Origin: Candidatus Cloacimonadota bacterium
GTDB taxonomy: Bacteria; Cloacimonadota; Cloacimonadia; Cloacimonadales; JAIOQZ01
Assembly: GCA_021106755.1 (NCBI GenBank)
Contig: JAIOTM010000234.1
Coordinates: 1 to 10,859 of the forward strand
Length of the DNA: 10,859 nucleotides
Direction of reading: 5' to 3'
The number at the start of each line of letters is the position of its first letter. Position 1 is the stretch's first letter. A model generated the notes under the pieces. That model had not been told where the DNA came from, made no database searches, and worked only from the letters and a program-made list of their open reading frames with translations. The translations under genes were made by a program, and so were the position numbers. Of this stretch, positions 7,204 to 10,859 are shown piece after piece.

Positions 7204-7592
7204 TGGGCTGGATTTTTAAGGGATTAACCTTCTTCTTCGGGGCATTCTTTTTCTTGATTGTTCTCCGAACAATCAAGCGAAACCTGATAGGACCTTCACT
7301 TGCTGTTATGTGGATAATCGTGTCGATTTTCCTGTTTACAATTTCCATCTTCGAGGGATTTTACCATTGGATTAGCTACCAAATACTCGGTATTCACGGT
7401 GCTCAGAATATGATATTCAGCATCCTGATAGGTTTTCTTTTTCTCTTTATATTATATCTGAGTATTAAAATCACCCAATTGCACACCCAGATTCAAAAAA
7501 TGATTTCAACAATTGCTATACTCGAAAAAGAAATCCAGGATAATAAGAACTTGATTGAAAAAAGCCAAATCTCAGGGAAAATCGATGGATAA
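7203..7592 (+). CDS. DUF2304 family membrane protein
   Basis: 129 residues with three membrane helices (about 4-21, 34-52, 69-88), then a charged, heptad-like C-terminal helix (89-122) likely to form a coiled coil. ILGIHGAQNMIF (61-72) fits the conserved LGI-G-N core of DUF2304 (PF10066). Members are very often encoded next to a GT2 enzyme like the one just upstream; a role as its membrane anchor or partner is inferred from this pairing. ATG at 7203 is chosen over upstream in-frame codons because of the strong AAGGGGAAG (7192-7200). The start overlaps the GT2 stop by one base (TAATG). Confidence 0.82.
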   Translation: MGWIFKGLTFFFGAFFFLIVLRTIKRNLIGPSLAVMWIIVSIFLFTISIFEGFYHWISYQILGIHGAQNMIFSILIGFLFLFILYLSIKITQLHTQIQKMISTIAILEKEIQDNKNLIEKSQISGKIDG

Positions 7593-8067
7593 GAGAATAA
7601 AATTTTTAACCTCCGGGAAATTCATCTGGCGTGGTATTCTTGGTTATATTGCTTATGTTTCAATATTTCCAGGTTTTTTATCACCGTTGATTCATCGTCT
7701 CAGAGGAGTACGGATTGACAATCCTTTCAACGTTTATATTGCGCCAAATGTTCTGATAGATTCACTTTTCCCAGAATACATCCATATCGAAAAAGACGTA
7801 TATCTGACTCGTGGGGTAAAAATTATCTCGCACTTCAACGCGACAAAAGCACTTAGTACTGTTCTCGGTTACTCTACGAAAACAGGAGATGTACATATCA
7901 AAAAAGGAACTTTCGTTGGAGTTGGAGCAATTATTCTACCCGATGTAACAATTGGAGAGTGCTGTATTATCGGAGCAGGCGCGGTTGTTACAAAAAGTGT
8001 ACCTCCGTACTCTCTAGTCGGTGGAAATCCGGCAAAAGTAATAAAGGATATTCGATGTTCAGTATAA
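7585..8067 (+). CDS. Hexapeptide-repeat (left-handed beta-helix) acyltransferase
   Basis: 160 residues. After an N-terminal hydrophobic segment (about 15-35) come hexapeptide turns, for example IAPNVLI, IHIEKDVYL, VHIKKGTFVGVGAIILPD (103-120) and VTIGECCIIGAGAVVTK (121-137). It closes with VPPYSLVGGNPAKVIKD (139-155), the usual end of maltose/serine/WcaF-type O-acetyltransferases. His83 in IISHFNA is the likely catalytic base. It probably acetylates a hydroxyl of a sugar in the glycan made by this operon; the target is unknown. ATG at 7585 is preferred to an upstream TTG because AGGGA (7574-7578) is 6 bases ahead. It overlaps the DUF2304 gene by 8 bases. Confidence 0.85.
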   Translation: MDKRIKFLTSGKFIWRGILGYIAYVSIFPGFLSPLIHRLRGVRIDNPFNVYIAPNVLIDSLFPEYIHIEKDVYLTRGVKIISHFNATKALSTVLGYSTKTGDVHIKKGTFVGVGAIILPDVTIGECCIIGAGAVVTKSVPPYSLVGGNPAKVIKDIRCSV

Positions 8068-8429
8068 AACTACTGCTTCTCATGTCGGTGCAGAGTCTTT
8101 TCCTGATATCCAGTCAGATAATGCTTAAAATTGGGGTTGGTCGTCTGAAAGATGAGGTTATCAACTTTCGCTACTTTCTTCATTTGATAATATCTCCATG
8201 GGTTTTTTCTTCTATTTTTCTGATGGGAATTGCCGCCGGAATCTGGGTACTTGTTTTGAGAAATTATGATTTCAGTCAGGCTTACCCATTAGTTAGTATA
8301 AGCTATATATTTGCCTTAATCGCGTCTGTTTTCATCTTCGGAGAAGAAGTTCCGGTTATTCGCTGGATAGGCGTACTGATTATTATCCTTGGTGTTTTTC
8401 TGGTTGTAAAAGGAAAATCGCCAGTATGA
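8055..8429 (+). CDS. SMR/EamA-type four-helix transporter, ArnE-like putative lipid-linked sugar flippase
   Basis: 124 residues with four membrane helices (about 4-23, 44-66, 77-97, 102-119). LISSQIMLKIG (18-28), SQAYPLVSISYIF (75-87), FGEEV (95-99) and IGVLIIILGVFLVV (105-118) fit the small multidrug resistance / single-domain EamA group. That group includes ArnE and ArnF, which flip aminoarabinose-phosphoundecaprenol. Placed between a GT2 and acyltransferases, and in an operon with a GT-C gene, flipping of a lipid-linked sugar is more likely than drug efflux. SMR proteins act as dimers; no second SMR gene is seen, so a homodimer is expected. ATG at 8055 has AAAGGA (8043-8048) 6 bases ahead and overlaps the previous gene by 13 bases. 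Confidence 0.8.
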   Translation: MFSIKLLLLMSVQSLFLISSQIMLKIGVGRLKDEVINFRYFLHLIISPWVFSSIFLMGIAAGIWVLVLRNYDFSQAYPLVSISYIFALIASVFIFGEEVPVIRWIGVLIIILGVFLVVKGKSPV

Positions 8430-9088
8430 AAAACTTAGTTGTTTTTGGTACTTCAGGACACGCGCGTGTTTGTATTGATATTATCCGTCTGACTAATGAA
8501 TATGAAATTGCGGGTCTGTTAGACAAGTATTTACCCCTGAATTCAGAACGCTTTGAATTAAAGGTTATCGGTAATGATGCAGACCTGCCCGACCTGATTC
8601 AACATTACAATCTGGAAAATTGTTTCATCGCGATAGGAGACAATTCACTTCGTGCCAAAGTAGCCGAAAGCGTAAGAAAAGCGGCTCCGAAATTGTTATT
8701 TCCCGCCATTATTCACCCATCCGCCTGCGTGGCGAAAGATGTTATAATTGGCACGGGAACAGTAGTAATGGCAGGCACGGTAATTAATCCAGGTACAACG
8801 ATTGGAGACTTCTGCATAATTAATACTGGTGCCGTTGTCGATCATGATTGTAATATTGGCTCATATTCCTCTATAGCTCCTGGTTCAATTCTTGGCGGAA
8901 ATGTTAATATTGGCAAATACAGTGCTGTATCTCTCGGCGCGAACATTATTCATGGTAAAGTAGTAGGTTCGCACACTGTTATTGGTGCCAGTGCGGTTGT
9001 TCTAAAAAATATCCCGGACAATGTAGTTGCTTATGGCAATCCCTGTCAAATAGTACGCCATCGGAAGGAAGGGGATAAATACCTTTAG
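8426..9088 (+). CDS. neuD: NeuD/PglD-type sugar acetyltransferase
   Basis: 220 residues. An N-terminal nucleotide-sugar-binding domain starts MKNLVVFGTSGHARV (GTSGHA at 8-13), with CFIAIGDN at 66-73. A left-handed beta-helix domain of hexapeptide repeats follows from about 95 to 195, closing with VAYGNPCQIV. His140 in VVDHDCNIG is the expected catalytic base, matching His125 of PglD. This is the sialic acid O-acetyltransferase NeuD family (TIGR03570 as I recall). PglD members N-acetylate the 4-amino group of UDP-4-amino-4,6-dideoxy-GlcNAc with acetyl-CoA. Next to LegB and LegC, 4-N-acetylation of their product is the simplest role; O-acetylation is possible. It overlaps the previous stop by 4 bases (ATGA). 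It is the last gene of the operon. Confidence 0.9.
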   Translation: MKNLVVFGTSGHARVCIDIIRLTNEYEIAGLLDKYLPLNSERFELKVIGNDADLPDLIQHYNLENCFIAIGDNSLRAKVAESVRKAAPKLLFPAIIHPSACVAKDVIIGTGTVVMAGTVINPGTTIGDFCIINTGAVVDHDCNIGSYSSIAPGSILGGNVNIGKYSAVSLGANIIHGKVVGSHTVIGASAVVLKNIPDNVVAYGNPCQIVRHRKEGDKYL

Positions 9089-9105
9089 AGCTTTGCATAA
9101 TACGC

Positions 9106-9155
9106 ACGATTAAATCGTAGGTTACCTGACCCATCTTCACCACTTTTCATCAGGT
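9106..9155. other. Convergent junction with two inverted repeats, no clear terminator
   Basis: The 85 bases between the stops of the acetyltransferase gene (+) and moxR (-) hold a 13-base dyad ACGATTAAATCGT (9106-9118) and a 6-bp inverted repeat ACCTGA / TCAGGT (9124-9129 and 9150-9155) with a 20-base loop. Neither has a proper T-run on either strand, so they are at most weak terminators. Confidence 0.2.
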
Positions 9156-9173
9156 CTTTCAGAACAACGTGGT

Positions 9174-10172
9174 TTAATTCTGAGCTTTAAGATACTCTTT
9201 CAATCTGAGTATAACATCTCGTGAGGAGAGACCTTCAGCTTCTGCTGTAAACGATACAATAATCCGGTGTTGTAGTATAATATCAGCCATCGCGTCGATG
9301 TCTTCTACAGCCGGTGCTAACCTGTTTTCAAGGGCAGCTCTGGTTTTAGCCGCGATTACAAGATATTGCGAGGCTCTTGGACCTGCTCCCCATGTCACTA
9401 ATTGTTTCAAAAACTCGGGTGCTTCATCAGTGCCGGGGCGTGTCATTCTTACTAAGTTGACCGCGTAATTCAGAACATGGTCGCTTACCGGAATCTCACG
9501 GATAGCATTTTGCATCGCGAGAATTCCGGCACCATCCAGAACAGGGATTACTACTTCAGGTTCACCCATAGTAGTTGATTTGACAATTTCTTTTTCTTCT
9601 TCAATATTGGGGTAGTCTATGTTGATATTGAACATAAAACGATCGAGTTGAGCTTCAGGGAGAGGGTAGGTGCCTTCTTGCTCAATTGGGTTCTGGGTAG
9701 CGAGAACGAGAAATGGTTTTTCTAAGGCAAAGGTCTCATTGCCAGCAGTTATCTGGTATTCCTGCATAGCCTGTAAGAGTGCGGATTGCGTTTTTGGAGG
9801 CGTGCGGTTAATTTCATCCGCGAGAATGATGTTAGCGAATATGGGACCCTTGATATACTCGAAATAACGTTTGCCGTCCGCCTTGTTTTCCGCGAGAATA
9901 TCGGTACCAGTAATATCCGAGGGCATTAAATCGGGAGTAAACTGTATTCGGTTGAACGAAAGATTGAGTATCTGGGACAGGGTTGAAACCATCAGTGTTT
10001 TCGCCAGCCCGGGTACCCCCTCAATAAGACAGTGACCTCCGGAGAAAAGAGCTATGAGAAGCTCGTTAACGACTTTATCCTGTCCAATAATTACCTTATG
10101 TATCTCGGTTAGTATTTGTTGCTTTTTTTCTGCCAGGTCTTGCAAGAGTTGCAGAGATTCTGTTTTATTCAT
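9174..10172 (-). CDS. moxR: MoxR family AAA+ ATPase
   Basis: 332 residues, full length for the family. Walker A is GVPGLAKT (52-59), Walker B IILADE (115-120) followed by INRTPPKTQSALLQAMQE, sensor 1 ATQNP (158-162), LDRF (176-179) holds the arginine-finger region, and sensor 2 GPRAS is at 264-268. MoxR ATPases act as chaperones that help mature or assemble protein complexes, mostly with von Willebrand A-domain partners and DUF58 proteins. No such partner is encoded downstream here, as the operon ends at this gene. AGGAG (10177-10181 on the complement) lies 4 bases before the start. The start overlaps the upstream membrane protein by 8 bases, so the two are co-translated. Confidence 0.95.
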   Translation of the reverse strand: MNKTESLQLLQDLAEKKQQILTEIHKVIIGQDKVVNELLIALFSGGHCLIEGVPGLAKTLMVSTLSQILNLSFNRIQFTPDLMPSDITGTDILAENKADGKRYFEYIKGPIFANIILADEINRTPPKTQSALLQAMQEYQITAGNETFALEKPFLVLATQNPIEQEGTYPLPEAQLDRFMFNINIDYPNIEEEKEIVKSTTMGEPEVVIPVLDGAGILAMQNAIREIPVSDHVLNYAVNLVRMTRPGTDEAPEFLKQLVTWGAGPRASQYLVIAAKTRAALENRLAPAVEDIDAMADIILQHRIIVSFTAEAEGLSSRDVILRLKEYLKAQN

Positions 10173-10859
10173 CTATCTCCTCTTTTTTTTCAGTTATGTC
10201 CTCGTCTGTTTCAGATTGTTGCCACATAATGTTAATGCCGGTATAATGTAAAGCGATAATCCCTATAACTGTAATCAGGACACCTGTGGCAAGGTGAGCT
10301 GTAACAACCGCGGCACTTACAAGCTCCGAAGCCATGCCGAAGCCACTGACGAATATCAATGTTGTTATCCATTCGTTGCTACCTATCTGGGCTGGGGGAT
10401 GAGGTAATATATACGAGAGGTACAGCAATGTATAACCAAGCAAAACAGCCATGTATGCTGGTGGGTGTCCAACTGAGCAAAAAACGAAGTAGAAAAACAG
10501 GCTGTCTGTTGCAATAGCTGCCAGTGTTAATAATACGATGACAGGTAATCCGCTCAGATTATGTTTAAATAACGCCAGACCATCTACAAAAAGATGAATA
10601 ATATCTTCGAGACGATGCTCAAATCGGCTGGGAACAAAAAACAGGAATTTGCGCAGTAAGGAAATGACCGCTTGTGGAGCAAAGGAAGCCACTATTAAGA
10701 TAGTAAGAGCGATAATAACCAACACGATAAGCACAATGATAAGATTAAGCAAAAGAGGAGACATGCGAAAGCCGGCGAAAGGAAGTAACAGCAACACAAT
10801 GAAGATAGCTATCATATCAAACATTTTATCAATGAAGACAGAGGGCAGACTATTCGATA
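10165..10859 (-). CDS. LPG-synthase-TM (UPF0104-like) membrane protein, N-terminus cut by window edge
   Basis: An ATG exists at 10824, but the frame stays open to the right edge. The preceding codons read SNSLPSVFIDK and continue into MFDMIAIFIVLLLLPF, fitting the internal family pattern of a charged turn before a helix. I therefore take the true start to be outside. About 230 residues are visible, with roughly six membrane helices. LLGYTLLYLSYILPHPPAQIGSNEWITTLI corresponds to the conserved P-P-G-E segment of the lysylphosphatidylglycerol synthase transmembrane / flippase-like family (related to AglD). The C-terminus is acidic and cytosolic (ETDEDITEKKEEIDE). Known members flip or synthesise lipids; the substrate here is unknown. 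It is upstream of and coupled to moxR. Confidence 0.75.
   Translation of the reverse strand, partial: SNSLPSVFIDKMFDMIAIFIVLLLLPFAGFRMSPLLLNLIIVLIVLVIIALTILIVASFAPQAVISLLRKFLFFVPSRFEHRLEDIIHLFVDGLALFKHNLSGLPVIVLLTLAAIATDSLFFYFVFCSVGHPPAYMAVLLGYTLLYLSYILPHPPAQIGSNEWITTLIFVSGFGMASELVSAAVVTAHLATGVLITVIGIIALHYTGINIMWQQSETDEDITEKKEEIDE

Noticed and set aside
7959..8054. Upstream extension of the SMR gene by 32 residues
   Set aside because: The extension is an Arg/Cys-rich out-of-frame reading of the acyltransferase gene. ATG at 8055 starts directly before the first helix and has its own ribosome site. Similar extensions at 7173 and 7555 were rejected for the same kind of reason.
3650..9088. A complete legionaminic or sialic acid biosynthesis cluster
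   Set aside because: LegB, LegC and NeuD types are present, but no NeuA, NeuB or NeuC type gene is in the window, so a CMP-nine-carbon sugar cannot be claimed.
10165..10824. ATG at 10824 (minus strand) as the true start of the membrane protein
   Set aside because: The frame continues to the edge, the preceding residues fit the family pattern, and the family is normally longer, so the gene is treated as partial.

Overview
The window is a stretch of bacterial chromosome that is moderately AT-rich by eye. The best hint to the organism is the C-terminal end of the first protein. It ends in a type IX secretion (T9SS) type A / FlgD-like sorting domain with YPNPFNPET, YNLKGQEV and a terminal LLLLK. 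This version is typical of Cloacimonadota-like members of the Fibrobacteres-Chlorobi-Bacteroidetes (FCB) group. That assignment is from memory of the family and not from a search.

Layout. (1) Positions 1-1282 (+): 3' part of a secreted, multi-domain T9SS cargo protein, cut by the left edge and followed by a good hairpin terminator. (2) 1561-2142 (+): a single-gene unit for a small lipoprotein carrying a conserved helical, TPR-like domain. It has a strong internal ribosome binding site that could also give a cytosolic form. (3) 2265-9088 (+): nine genes packed head to tail, nearly all overlapping by 1-13 bases, forming one surface-polysaccharide or glycosylation operon. The order is GT-C membrane glycosyltransferase, sugar-1-phosphate nucleotidyltransferase, LegB-type 4,6-dehydratase, LegC-type aminotransferase, GT2 glycosyltransferase, DUF2304 membrane protein, hexapeptide acyltransferase, SMR/ArnE-like small transporter, NeuD/PglD-type acyltransferase. 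(4) 9174-10859 (-): a convergent operon of an LPG-synthase-TM (UPF0104-like) membrane protein, cut by the right edge, and a MoxR AAA+ ATPase.

How the operon may work. Nucleotidyltransferase, LegB, LegC and the NeuD/PglD-type acetyltransferase are the first half of the GDP-linked legionaminic acid route. They would give a nucleotide-linked 4-amino-4,6-dideoxy-N-acetyl sugar and then an N,N'-diacetylbacillosamine-like sugar. The enzymes that would turn this into a nine-carbon acid (NeuC/LegG, NeuB/LegI, NeuA/LegF types) are absent from the operon. The other genes look like a lipid-carrier route similar in logic to ArnC-ArnE/F-ArnT: a GT2 with its DUF2304 partner to load a sugar on a polyprenyl phosphate, a four-helix SMR protein to flip it, and a GT-C enzyme to transfer it outside the inner membrane. 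The proposal that these two halves act on the same sugar is an inference from their interleaving in one tightly coupled operon.

There is no rRNA, tRNA, CRISPR array or mobile element that I can see. The largest gap between genes is the 278 bases at 1283-1560.
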